From: Siderastrea radians | Taxonomy: Eukaryota > Cnidaria > Anthozoa > Scleractinia > Rhizangiidae | DNA: 64,000 bases | Assembly: GCA_964017195.1 (NCBI GenBank) | Contig: CAXHKT010000108.1 | Span: forward strand, 186,001 to 250,000 | Reading direction: 5' to 3' | In this document: positions 35,269 to 47,030 of the stretch, piece by piece | Layout of the letters: each line of letters opens with the position of its first letter | Position numbering within the stretch: the stretch's first letter is position 1 | The notes under the pieces: generated by a model | Seen by the model: only the letters and a program-made list of their open reading frames with translations | Database searches by the model: none | Told to the model about the DNA's origin: nothing | Program-made: the position numbers and the translations under genes

Positions 35269-36571
35269 CGCCTTCTTTGTGCTTTTGCACAAAAGGAATT
35301 TTTTTCGGATGGTCCCAGAGGGATTGAATGCATTTGGGACCTTTGTGCATGCAGCTGAGAGCGCCAATTAGCTTTTTTCTGCTTTTGGGGGCTAATTCAA
35401 GCCCTGAAAAAGTGCAGCACTTTTTAGTATCGCCAAATTCCATAAAAAAAGTGCCAAATGGAATGTTTTTTGGTGCCGCAACGGGATCTGGGGTGCTTTT
35501 GTGCTGGGGCCGTTGCACCAAAACCAGCACTTTTTTGAGGGACCCACCCCACCCCTCTCAAAACTGAAATTCCCACCTTATCGACAAAATCGCAGACTTT
35601 CTACACAATAAACTTTTTTTTTCTGATAGCCCCGAGGGATTTGCATTATTATTAGGCAAGTGCGCAGCCTTGCGCAGCCTTGCGCAGTCAACAACACCTT
35701 TTTAGCCTCTGGGAAGGCCAAAAATGGGGTTTTTTCCCTAAGGATCGCACATATCGCGCTTTTCTACACAATAAACTTTTTTTTCTGATAGCCCCGAGGG
35801 ATTTGCGTTATTATTAGGCAAGTGCGCAGCCTTGCGCAGCCTTGCGCAGTCAACAACACCTTTTTTAGCCTCTGGGAAGGCCAAAAATGGGGTTTTTTCC
35901 CTAAGAATCGCACATATCGCGCTTTTCTACACGATAAACTTTTTTTTCTGATAGCCCCGAGGGATTTGCGTTATTATTAGGCCAGTGCGCAGCCTTGCGC
36001 AGCCTTGCTCAGTCAACAACACCTTTTTTAGCCTCTGGGAAGGCCAAAAATGGGGTTTTTTCCCTAAGAATCGCACATATCGCGCTTTTCTACACAATAA
36101 ATTTTTTTTTCTGATAGCCCCGAGGGATTTGCGTTATTATTAGGCCAGTGCGCAGCCTTGCGCAGCCTTGCTCAGTCAACAACACCTTTTTTAGCCTCTG
36201 GGAAGGCCAAAAATGGGGTTTTTTCCCTAAGGATCGCACATATCGCGCTTTTCTACACAATAAACTTTTTTTTCTGATAGCCCCGAGGGATTTGCGTTAT
36301 TATTAGGCAAGTGCGCAGCCTTGCGCAGCCTTGCTCAGTCAACAACCCCTTTTTTAGCCTCTGGGAAGGCCAAAAATGGGGTTTTTTCCCTAAGAATCGC
36401 ACATATCGCGCTTTTCTACACAATAAACTTTTTTTTCTGATAGCCCCGAGGGATTTGCGTTATTATTAGGCCAGTGCGCAGCCTTGCGCAGCCTTGCTCA
36501 GTCAACAACACCTTTTTTAGCCTCTGGGAAGGCCAAAAATGGGGTTTTTTCCCTAAGGATCGCACATATCG
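35269..36571. repeat. Unit 44: 1303 bp, six B monomers (longest unit)
   Basis: M5 has the unit 40 change ttcCataaaaaAag near 35440. Six B monomers follow: B1 (T9, cacctttttag); a B2 left half with B1-type cttgcGcagtc; a ggccag monomer with acGataaac near 35932; another ggccag monomer with aaaTttttttt and aaggatc end; a B2 with caacCcc near 36346 as in unit 40; and B3. Confidence 0.92.
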
Positions 36572-37216
36572 CGCCTTCTTTGTGCTTTTGCACAAAAGGA
36601 ATTTTTTTCGGATGGTCCCAGAGGGATTGAATGCATTTGGGACCTTTGTGCATGCAGCTGAGAGCGCCAATTAGCTTTTTTCTGCTTTTGGGGGCTAATT
36701 CAAGCCCTGAAAAAGTGCAGCACTTTTTAGTATCGCCAAATTCGATAAAAATAGTGCCAAATGGAATGTTTTTTGGTGCCGCAACGGGATCTGGGGTGCT
36801 TTTGTGCTGGGGCCGTTGCACCAAAACCAGCACTTTTTTGAGGGACCCACCCCACCCCTCTCAAAACTGAAATTCCCACCTTATCGACAAAATCGCAGAC
36901 TTTCTACACAATAAACTTTTTTTTCTGATAGCCCCGAGGGATTTGCATTATTATTAGGCAAGTGCGCAGCCTTGCTTGCGCAGTCAACAACACCTTTTTT
37001 AGCCTCTGGGAAGGCCAAAAATGGGGTTTTTTCCCTAAGGATCGCACATATCGCGCTTTTCTACACAATAAACTTTTTTTTCTGATAGCCCCGAGGGATT
37101 TGCGTTATTATTAGGCAAGTGCGCAGCCTTGCGCAGCCTTGCTCAGTCAACAACACCTTTTTTAGCCTCTGGGAAGGCCAAAAATGGGGTTTTTTCCCTA
37201 AGGATCGCACATATCG
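36572..37216. repeat. Unit 45: 645 bp, two B monomers, partial 10-bp repeat
   Basis: B1 reads gcagccttgcttgcgcag near 36970, a 6-bp loss inside the 10-bp repeat run and the only out-of-register deletion of it seen. The second monomer is B2 on the left and B3 on the right. Confidence 0.91.
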
Positions 37217-38356
37217 CGCCTTCTTTGTGCTTTTGCACAAAAGGAATTTTTTTCGGATGGTCCCAGAGGGATTGAATGCATTTGGGACCTTTGTGCATGC
37301 AGCTGAGAGCGCCAATTAGCTTTTATCTGCTTTTGGGGGCTAATTCAAGCCCTGAAAAAGTGCAGCACTTTTTAGTATCGCCAAATTCGATAAAAATAGT
37401 GCCAAATGGAATGTTTTTTGGTGCCGCAACGGGATCTGGGGTGCTTTTGTGCTGGGGCCGTTGCACCAAAACCAGCACTTTTTTGAGGGACCCACCCCAC
37501 CCCTCTCAAAACTGAAATTCCCACCTTATCGACAAAATCGCAGACTTTCTACACAATAAACTTTTTTTTCTGATAGCCCCGAGGGATTTGCATTATTATT
37601 AGGCAAGTGCGCAGCCTTGCGCAGCCTTGCGCAGTCAACAACACCTTTTTTAGCCTCTGGGAAGGCCAAAAATGGGGTTTTTTCCCTAAGGATCGCACAT
37701 ATCGCGCTTTTCTACACAATAAACTTTTTTTTCTGATAGCCCCGAGGGATTTGCGTTATTATTAGGCAAGTGCGCAGCCTTGCGCAGCCTTGCTCAGTCA
37801 ACAACACCTTTTTTAGCCTCTGGGAAGGCCAAAAATGGGGTTTTTTCCCTAAGAATCGCACATATCGCGCTTTTCTACACAATAAACTTTTTTTTCTGAT
37901 AGCCCCGAGGGATTTGCGTTATTATTAGGCCAGTGCGCAGCCTTGCGCAGCCTTGCTCAGTCAACAACACCTTTTTTAGCCTCTGGGAAGGCCAAAAATG
38001 GGGTTTTTTCCCTAAGGATCGCACATATCGCGCTTTTCTACACAATAAACTTTTTTTTCTGATAGCCCCGAGGGATTTGCGTTATTATTATGCAAGTGCG
38101 CAGCCTTGCGCAGCCTTGCTCAGTCAACAACACCTTTTTTAGCCTCTGGGAAGGCCAAAAATGGGGTTTTTTCCCTAAGAATCGCACATATCGCGCTTTT
38201 CTACACAATAAACTTTTTTTTCTGATAGCCCCGAGGGATTTGCGTTATTATTAGGCCAGTGCGCAGCCTTGCGCAGCCTTGCTCAGTCAACAACACCTTT
38301 TTTAGCCTCTGGGAAGGCCAAAAATGGGGTTTTTTCCCTAAGGATCGCACATATCG
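37217..38356. repeat. Unit 46: 1140 bp, five B monomers
   Basis: M4 has agcttttAtctgc near 37325, shared with units 48 and 56. B monomers: B1, B2, a ggccag monomer with aaggatc end, a monomer with attaTgcaag near 38091, and B3. Confidence 0.91.
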
Positions 38357-39007
38357 CGCCTTCTTTGTGCTTTTGCACAAAAGGAATTTTTTTCGGATGG
38401 TCCCAGAGGGATTGAATGCATTTGGGACCTTTGTGCATGCAGCTGAGAGCGCCAATTAGCTTTTTTCTGCTTTTGGGGGCTAATTCAAGCCCTGAAAAAG
38501 TGCAGCACTTTTTAGTATCGCCAAATTCGATAAAAATAGTGCCAAATGGAATGTTTTTTGGTGCCGCAACGGGATCTGGGGTGCTTTTGTGCTGGGGCCG
38601 TTGCACCAAAACCAGCACTTTTTTGAGGGACCCACCCCACCCCTCTCAAAACTGAAATTCCCACCTTATCGACAAAATCGCAGACTTTCTACACAATAAA
38701 CTTTTTTTTCTGATAGCCCCGAGGGATTTGCATTATTATTAGGCAAGTGCGCAGCCTTGCGCAGCCTTGCGCAGTCAACAACACCTTTTTTAGCCTCTGG
38801 GAAGGCCAAAAATGGGTTTTTTTCCCTAAGGATCGCACATATCGCGCTTTTCTACACAATAAACTTTTTTTTCTGATAGCCCCGAGGGATTTGCGTTATT
38901 ATTAGGCAAGTGCGCAGCCTTGCGCAGCCTTGCTCAGTCAACAACACCTTTTTTAGCCTCTGGGAAGGCCAAAAATGGGGTTTTTTCCCTAAGGATCGCA
39001 CATATCG
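38357..39007. repeat. Unit 47: 651 bp, two B monomers
   Basis: B1 (aaatgggttttttt near 38816), then the same B2-left/B3-right hybrid as in unit 45. As there, the next unit has the agcttttAtctgc M4, so units 45-46 and 47-48 look like copies of one two-unit block. Confidence 0.91.
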
Positions 39008-39821
39008 CGCCTTCTTTGTGCTTTTGCACAAAAGGAATTTTTTTCGGATGGTCCCAGAGGGATTGAATGCATTTGGGACCTTTGTGCATGCAGCTGAGAG
39101 CGCCAATTAGCTTTTATCTGCTTTTGGGGGCTAATTCAAGCCCTGAAAAAGTGCAGCACTTTTTAGTATCGCCAAATTCGATAAAAATAGTGCCAAATGG
39201 AATGTTTTTTGGTGCCGCAACGGGATCTGGGGTGCTTTTGTGCTGGGGCCGTTGCACCAAAACCAGCACTTTTTTGAGGGACCCACCCCACCCCTCTCAA
39301 AACTGAAATTCCCACCTTATCGACAAAATCGCAGACTTTCTACACAATAAACTTTTTTTTCTGATAGCCCCGAGGGATTTGCATTATTATTAGGCAAGTG
39401 CGCAGCCTTGCGCAGCCTTGCGCAGTCAACAACACCTTTTTTAGCCTCTGGGAAGGCCAAAAATGGGGTTTTTTCCCTAAGGATCGCACATATCGCGCTT
39501 TTCTACACAATAAACTTTTTTTTCTGATAGCCCCGAGGGATTTGCGTTATTATTAGGCAAGTGCGCAGCCTTGCGCAGCCTTGCTCAGTCAACAACACCT
39601 TTTTTAGCCTCTGGGAAGGCCAAAAATGGGGTTTTTTCCCTAAGAATCGCACATATCGCGCTTTTCTACACAATAAACTTTTTTTTCTGATAGCCCCGAG
39701 GGATTTGCGTTATTATTAGGCCAGTGCGCAGCCTTGCGCAGCCTTGCTCAGTCAACAACACCTTTTTTAGCCTCTGGGAAGGCCAAAAATGGGGTTTTTT
39801 CCCTAAGGATCGCACATATCG
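39008..39821. repeat. Unit 48: 814 bp with agcttttAtctgc M4
   Basis: Normal three-B unit apart from the shared M4 change near 39116. Confidence 0.92.
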
Positions 39822-41487
39822 CGCCTTCTTTGTGCTTTTGCACAAAAGGAATTTTTTTCGGATGGTCCCAGAGGGATTGAATGCATTTGGGACCTTTGTG
39901 CATGCAGCTGAGAGCGCCAATTAGCTTTTTTCTGCTTTTGGGGGCTAATTCAAGCCCTGAAAAAGTGCAGCACTTTTTAGTATCGCCAAATTCGATAAAA
40001 ATAGTGCCAAATGGAATGTTTTTTGGTGCCGCAACGGGATCTGGGGTGCTTTTGTGCTGGGGCCGTTGCACCAAAACCAGCACTTTTTTGAGGGACCCAC
40101 CCCACCCCTCTCAAAACTGAAATTCCCACCTTATCGACAAAATCGCAGACTTTCTACACAATAAACTTTTTTTCTGATAGCCCCGAGGGATTTGCATTAT
40201 TATTAGGCAAGTGCGCAGCCTTTGGCAGCCTTGCGCAGCCTTGCGCAGCCTTGCGCAGTCAACAACACCTTTTTTAGCCTCTGGGAAGGCCAAAAATGGG
40301 GTTTTTTCCCTAAGGATCGCACATATCGCGCTTTTCTACACAATAAACTTTTTTTTCTGATAGCCCCGAGGGATTTGCGTTATTATTAGGCAAGTGCGCA
40401 GCCTTGCGCAGCCTTGCTCAGTCAACAACACCTTTTTTAGCCTCTGGGAAGGCCAAAAATGGGGTTTTTTCCCTAAGAATCGCACATATCGCGCTTTTCT
40501 ACACAATAAACTTTTTTTTCTGATAGCCCCGAGGGATTTGCGTTATTATTAGGCCAGTGCGCAGCCTTGCGCAGCCTTGCTCAGTCAACAACACCTTTTT
40601 TAGCCTCTGGGAAGGCCAAAAATGGGGTTTTTTCCCTAAGGATCGCACATATCGCGCCTTCTTTGTGCTTTTGCACAAAAGGAATTTTTTTCGGATGGTC
40701 CCAGAGGGATTGAATGCATTTGGGACCTTTGTGCATGCAGCTGAGAGCGCCAATTAGCTTTTTTCTGCTTTTGGGGGCTAATTCAAGCCCTGAAAAAGTG
40801 CAGCACTTTTTAGTATCGCCAAATTCGATAAAAATAGTGCCAAATGGAATGTTTTTTGGTGCCGCAACGGGATCTGGGGTGCTTTTGTGCTGGGGCCGTT
40901 GCACCAAAACCAGCACTTTTTTGAGGGACCCACCCCACCCCTCTCAAAACTGAAATTCCCACCTTATCGACAAAATCGCAGACTTTCTACACAATAAACT
41001 TTTTTTCTGATAGCCCCGAGGGATTTGCATTATTATTAGGCAAGTGCGCAGCCTTTGGCAGCCTTGCGCAGCCTTGCGCAGCCTTGCGCAGTCAACAACA
41101 CCTTTTTTAGCCTCTGGGAAGGCCAAAAATGGGGTTTTTTCCCTAAGGATCGCACATATCGCGCTTTTCTACACAATAAACTTTTTTTTCTGATAGCCCC
41201 GAGGGATTTGCGTTATTATTAGGCCAGTGCGCAGCCTTGCGCAGCCTTGCTCAGTCAACAACACCTTTTTTAGCCTCTGGGAAGGCCAAAAATGGGGTTT
41301 TTTCCCTAAGAATCGCACATATCGCGCTTTTCTACACAATAAACTTTTTTTTCTGATAGCCCCGAGGGATTTGTGTTATTATTAGGCCAGTGCGCAGCCT
41401 TGCGCAGCCTTGCTCAGTCAACAACACCTTTTTTAGCCTCTGGGAAGGCCAAAAATGGGGTTTTTTCCCTAAGGATCGCACATATCG
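39822..41487. repeat. Units 49-50: twin 833-bp units with variant 10-bp repeat
   Basis: Both have T7 and the run gcagccTttGgcagcc followed by three normal 10-bp repeats in B1 (near 40217 and 41050). The variant is seen nowhere else, so one unit is a tandem copy of the other. In unit 50 the B2 position carries the B3-type ggccag, and B3 has gatttgTgtt near 41374. Confidence 0.92.
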
Positions 41488-43115
41488 CGCCTTCTTTGTG
41501 CTTTTGCACAAAAGGAATTTTTTTCGGATGGTCCCAGAGGGATTGAATGCATTTGGGACCTTTGTGCATGCAGCTGAGAGCGCCAATTAGCTTTTTTCTG
41601 CTTTTGGGGGCTAATTCAAGCCCTGAAAAAGTGCAGCACTTTTTAGTATCGCCAAATTCGATAAAAATAGTGCCAAATGGAATGTTTTTTGGTGCCGCAA
41701 CGGGATCTGGGGTGCTTTTGTGCTGGGGCCGTTGCACCAAAACCAGCACTTTTTTGAGGGACCCACCCCACCCCTCTCAAAACTGAAATTCCCACCTTAT
41801 CGACAAAATCGCAGACTTTCTACACAATAAACTTTTTTTTCTGATAGCCCCGAGGGATTTGCATTATTATTAGGCAAGTGCGCAGCCTTGCGCAGCCTTG
41901 CGCAGTCAACAACACCTTTTTTAGCCTCTGGGAAGGCCACAAATGGGGTTTTTTCCCTAAGGATCGCACATATCGCGCTTTTCTACACAATAAACTTTTT
42001 TTTCTGATAGCCCCGAGGGATTTGCGTTATTATTAGGCAAGTGCGCAGCCTTGCGCGGCCTTGCTCAGTCAACAACACCTTTTTTAGCCTCTGGGAAGGG
42101 CAAAAATGGGGTTTTTTCCCTAAGAATCGCACATATCGCGCTTTTCTACACAATAAACTTTTTTTTCTGATAGCCCCGAGGGATTTGCGTTATTATTAGG
42201 CCAGTGCGCAGCCTTGCGCAGCCTTGCTCAGTCAACAACACCTTTTTTAGCCTCTGGGAAGGCCAAAAATGGGGTTTTTTCCCTAAGGATCGCACATATC
42301 GCGCCTTCTTTGTGCTTTTGCACAAAAGGAATTTTTTTCGGATGGTCCGAGAGGGATTGAATGCATTTGGGACCTTTGTGCATGCAGCTGAGAGCGCCAA
42401 TTAGCTTTTTTCTGCTTTTGGGGGCTAATTCAAGCCGTGAAAAAGTGCAGCACTTTTTAGTATCGCCAAATTCGATAAAAATAGTGCCAAATGGAATGTT
42501 TTTTGGTGCCGCAACGGGTTCTGGGGTGCTTTTGTGCTGGGGCCGTTGCACCAAAACCAGCACTTTTTTGAGGGACCCACCCCACCCCTCTCAAAACTGA
42601 AATTCCCACCTTATCGACAAAATCGCAGACTTTCTACACAATAAACTTTTTTTTCTGATAGCCCCGAGGGATTTGCATTATTATTAGGCAAGTGCGCAGC
42701 CTTGCGCAGCCTTGCGCAGTCAACAACACCTTTTTTAGCCTCTGGGAAGGCCAAAAATGGGGTTTTTTCCCTAAGGATCGCACATATCGCGCTTTTCTAC
42801 ACAATAAACTTTTTTTTCTGATAGCCCCGAGGGATTTGCGTTATTATTAGGCAAGTGCGCAGCCTTGCGCAGCCTTGCTCAGTCAACAACACCTTTTTTA
42901 GCCTCTGGGAAGGCCAAAAATGGGGTTTTTTCCCTAAGAATCGCACATATCGCGCTTTTCTACACAATAAACTTTTTTTTCTGATAGCCCCGAGGGATTT
43001 GCGTTATTATTAGGCCAGTGCGCAGCCTTGCGCAGCCTTGCTCAGTCAACAACACCTTTTTTAGCCTCTGGGAAGGCCAAAAATGGGGTTTTTTCCCTAA
43101 GGATCGCACATATCG
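41488..43115. repeat. Units 51-52: 814 bp with scattered point changes
   Basis: Unit 51 has ggccAcaaatgg in B1 near 41940 (as in unit 23), gcgcGgcc near 42057 and gaaggGcaaa near 42100. Unit 52 has ggtccGagagg near 42349, agccGtgaaa near 42437 and cgggTtctgg near 42519. Confidence 0.91.
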
Positions 43116-43603
43116 CGCCTTCTTTGTGCTTTTGCACAAAAGGAATTTTTTTCGGATGGTCCCAGAGGGATTGAATGCATTTGGGACCTTTGTGCATGCA
43201 GCTGAGAGCGCCAATTAGCTTTTTTCTGCTTTTGGGGGCTAATTCAAGCCCTGAAAAAGTGCAGCACTTTTTAGTATCGCCAAATTCGATAAAAATAGTG
43301 CCAAATGGAATGTTTTTTGGTGCCGCAACGGGATCTGGGGTGCTTTTGTGCTGGGGCCGTTGCACCAAAACCAGCACTTTTTTGAGGGACCCACCCCACC
43401 CCTCTCAAAACTGAAATTCCCACCTTATCGACAAAATCGCAGACTTTCTACACAATAAACTTTTTTTTCTGATAGCCCCGAGGGATTTGCATTATTATTA
43501 GGCAAGTGCGCAGCCTTGCGCAGCCTTGCTCAGTCAACAACACCTTTTTTAGCCTCTGGGAAGGCCAAAAATGGGGTTTTTTCCCTAAGGATCGCACATA
43601 TCG
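43116..43603. repeat. Unit 53: 488 bp, single hybrid B monomer (shortest unit)
   Basis: Only one B monomer separates two M4-M5 blocks. Its left half is B1 (gcAttattatt) and its right half is B3 (cttgcTcagtc, aaggatc, cgccttc). An exchange between B1 and B3 that removed two monomers would give this product. Confidence 0.94.
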
Positions 43604-44427
43604 CGCCTTCTTTGTGCTTTTGCACAAAAGGAATTTTTTTCGGATGGTCCCAGAGGGATTGAATGCATTTGGGACCTTTGTGCATGCAGCTGAGAGCGCC
43701 AATTAGCTTTTTTCTGCTTTTGGGGGCTAATTCAAGCCCTGAAAAAGTGCAGCACTTTTTTGTATCGCCAAATTCGATAAAAATAGTGCCAAATGGAATG
43801 TTTTTTGGTGCCGCAACGGGATCTGGGGTGCTTTTGTGCTGGGGCCGTTGCACCAAAACCAGCACTTTTTTGAGGGACCCACCCCACCCCTCTCAAAACT
43901 GAAATTCCCACCTTATCGACAAAATCGCAGACTTTCTACACAATAAACTTTTTTTTCTGATAGCCCCGAGGGATTTGCATTATTATTAGGCAAGTGCGCA
44001 GCCTTGCGCAGCCTTGCGCAGTCAACAACACCTTTTTTAGCCTCTGGGAAGGCCAAAAATGGGGTTTTTTCCCTAAGGATCGCACATATCGCGCTTTTCT
44101 ACACAATAAACTTTTTTTTCTGATAGCCCCGAGGGATTTGCGTTATTATTAGGCAAGTGCGCAGCCTTGCGCAGCCTTGCGCAGCCTTGCTCAGTCAACA
44201 ACACCTTTTTTAGCCTCTGGGAAGGCCAAAAATGGGGTTTTTTCCCTAAGAATCGCACATATCGCGCTTTTCTACACAATAAACTTTTTTTTCTGATAGC
44301 CCCGAGGGATTTGCGTTATTATTAGGCCAGTGCGCAGCCTTGCGCAGCCTTGCTCAGTCAACAACACCTTTTTTAGCCTCTGGGAAGGCCAAAAATGGGG
44401 TTTTTTCCCTAAGGATCGCACATATCG
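43604..44427. repeat. Unit 54: 824 bp
   Basis: M4 has cactttttTgtatcg near 43761 and B2 has three 10-bp repeats. Confidence 0.91.
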
Positions 44428-45241
44428 CGCCTTCTTTGTGCTTTTGCACAAAAGGAATTTTTTTCGGATGGTCCCAGAGGGATTGAATGCATTTGGGACC
44501 TTTGTGCATGCAGCTGAGAGCGCCAATTAGCTTTTTTCTGCTTTTGGGGGCTAATTCAAGCCCTGAAAAAGTGCAGCACTTTTTAGTATCGCCAAATTCG
44601 ATACAAATAGTGCCAAATGGAATGTTTTTTGGTGCCGCAACGGGATCTGGGGTGCTTTTGTGCTGGGGCCGTTGCACCAAAACCAGCACTTTTTTGAGGG
44701 ACCCACCCAACCCCTCTCAAAACTGAAATTCCCACCTTATCGACAAAATCGCAGACTTTCTACACAATAAACTTTTTTTTCTGATAGCCCCGAGGGATTT
44801 GCATTATTATTAGGCAAGTGCGCAGCCTTGCGCAGCCTTGCACAGTCAACAACACCTTTTTTAGCCTCTGGGAAGGCCAAAAATGGGGTTTTTTCCCTAA
44901 GGATCGCACATATCGCGCTTTTCTACACAATAAACTTTTTTTTCTGATAGCCCCGAGGGATTTGCGTTATTATTAGGCAAGTGCGCAGCCTTGCGCAGCC
45001 TTGCTCAGTCAACAACACCTTTTTTAGCCTCTGGGAAGGCCAAAAATGGGGTTTTTTCCCTAAGAATCGCACATATCGCGCCTTTCTACACAATAAACTT
45101 TTTTTTCTGATAGCCCCGAGGGATTTGCGTTATTATTAGGCCAGTGCGCAGCCTTGCGCAGCCTTGCTCAGTCAACAACACCTTTTTTAGCCTCTGGGAA
45201 GGCCAAAAATGGGTTTTTTTCCCTAAGGATCGCACATATCG
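44428..45241. repeat. Unit 55: 814 bp, founder-type of the gatacaaatag group
   Basis: M5 has gataCaaatag near 44604, B1 ends its 10-bp run with cttgcAcagtc, and B3 begins cgcgcCtttctac near 45081. These three changes recur together or singly in units 58, 59 and 61. It has private cacccAacccc near 44709. Confidence 0.9.
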
Positions 45242-46380
45242 CGCCTTTTTTGTGCTTTTGCAAAAAAGGAATTTTTTTCGGATGGTCCCAGAGGGATAGA
45301 ATGCATTTGGGACCTTTGTGCATGCAGCTGAGAGCGCCAATTAGCTTTTATCTGCTTTTGGGGGCTAATTCAAGCCCTGAAAAAGTGCAGCACTTTTTAG
45401 TATCGCCAAATTCGATAAAAATAGTGCCAAATGGAATGTTTTTTGGTGCCGCAACGGGATCTGGGGTGCTTTTGTGCTGGGGCCGTTGCACCAAAACCAG
45501 CACTTTTTTGAGGGACCCACCCCACCCCTCTCAAAACTGAAATTCCCACCTTATCGACAAAATCGCAGACTTTCTACACAATAAACTTTTTTTCTGATAG
45601 CCCCGAGGGATTTGCATTATTATTAGGCAAGTGCGCAGCCTTGCGCAGCCTTGCGCAGTCAACAACACCTTTTTTAGCCTCTGGGAAGGCCAAAAATGGG
45701 GTTTTTCCCTAAGGATCGCACATATCGCGCTTTTCTACACAATAAACTTTTTTTTCTGATAGCCCCGAGGGATTTGCGTTATTATTAGGCAAGTGCGCAG
45801 CCTTGCGCAGCCTTGCTCAGTCAACAACACCTTTTTTAGCCTCTGGGAAGGCCAAAAATGGGGTTTTTTCCCTAAGAATCGCACATATCGCGCTTTTCTA
45901 CACAATAAACTTTTTTTTCTGATAGCCCCGAGGGATTTGCGTTATTATTAGGCCAGTGCGCAGCCTTGCGCAGCCTTGCTCAGTCAACAACACCTTTTTT
46001 AGCCTCTGGGAAGGCCAAAAATGGGGTTTTTTCCCTAAGAATCGCACATATCGCGCTTTTCTACACAATAAACTTTTTTTTCTGATAGCCCCGAGGGATT
46101 TGCGTTATTATTAGGCCAGTGCGCAGCCTTGCGCAGCCTTGCTCAGTCAACAACACCTTTTTTAGCCTCTGGGAAGGCCAAAAATGGGGTTTTTTCCCTA
46201 AGAATCGCACATATCGCGCTTTTCTACACAATAAACTTTTTTTTTCTGATAGCCCCGAGGGATTTGCGTTATTATTAGGCCAGTGCGCAGCCTTGCGCAG
46301 CCTTGCTCAGTCAACAACACCTTTTTTAGCCTCTGGGAAGGCCAAAAATGGGGTTTTTTCCCTAAGGATCGCACATATCG
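45242..46380. repeat. Unit 56: 1139 bp, five B monomers
   Basis: M4 is the most altered in the window: ccttTtttgtg, ttttgcAaaaaagg and ggatAgaatgc, with agcttttAtctgc as in units 46 and 48. B monomers: B1 (T7 and a shortened ggggtttttccc), B2, two ggccag monomers with aagaatc ends, and B3 with T9. Confidence 0.91.
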
Positions 46381-47030
46381 CGCCTTCTTTGTGCTTTTGC
46401 ACAAAAGGAATTTTTTTCGGATGGTCCCAGAGGGATTGAATGCATTTGGGACCTTTGTGCATGCAGCTGAGAGCGCCAATTAGCTTTTTTCTGCTTTTGG
46501 GGGCTAATTCAAGCCCTGAAAAAGTGCAGCACTTTTTAGTATCGCCAAATTCGATAAAAATAGTGCCAAATGGAATGTTTTTTGGTGCCGCAACGGGATC
46601 TGGGGTGCTTTTGTGCTGGGGCCGTTGCACCAAAACCAGCACTTTTTTGAGGGACCCACCCCACCCCTCTCAAAACTGAAATTCCCACCTTATCGACAAA
46701 ATCGCAGACTTTCTACACAATAAACTTTTTTTTCTGATAGCCCCGAGGGATTTGCATTATTATTAGGCAAGTGCGCAGCCTTGCGCAGCCTTGCGCAGTC
46801 AACAACACCTTTTTTAGCCTCTGGGAAGGCCAAAAATGGGGTTTTTCCCTAAGGATCGCACATATCGCGCTTTTCTACACAATAAACTTTTTCTTCTGAT
46901 AGCCCCGAGGGATTTGCGTTATTATTAGGCCAGTGCGCAGCCTTGCGCAGCCTTGCTCAGTCAACAACACCTTTTTTAGCCTCTGGGAAGGCCAAAAATG
47001 GGGTTTTTTCCCTAAGGATCGCACATATCG
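46381..47030. repeat. Unit 57: 650 bp, B1 + B3 only
   Basis: B1 has ggggtttttccc, and B3 has its T-run interrupted (aaactttttCttctg near 46893). It follows a five-B unit directly, as unit 42 does. Confidence 0.92.
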
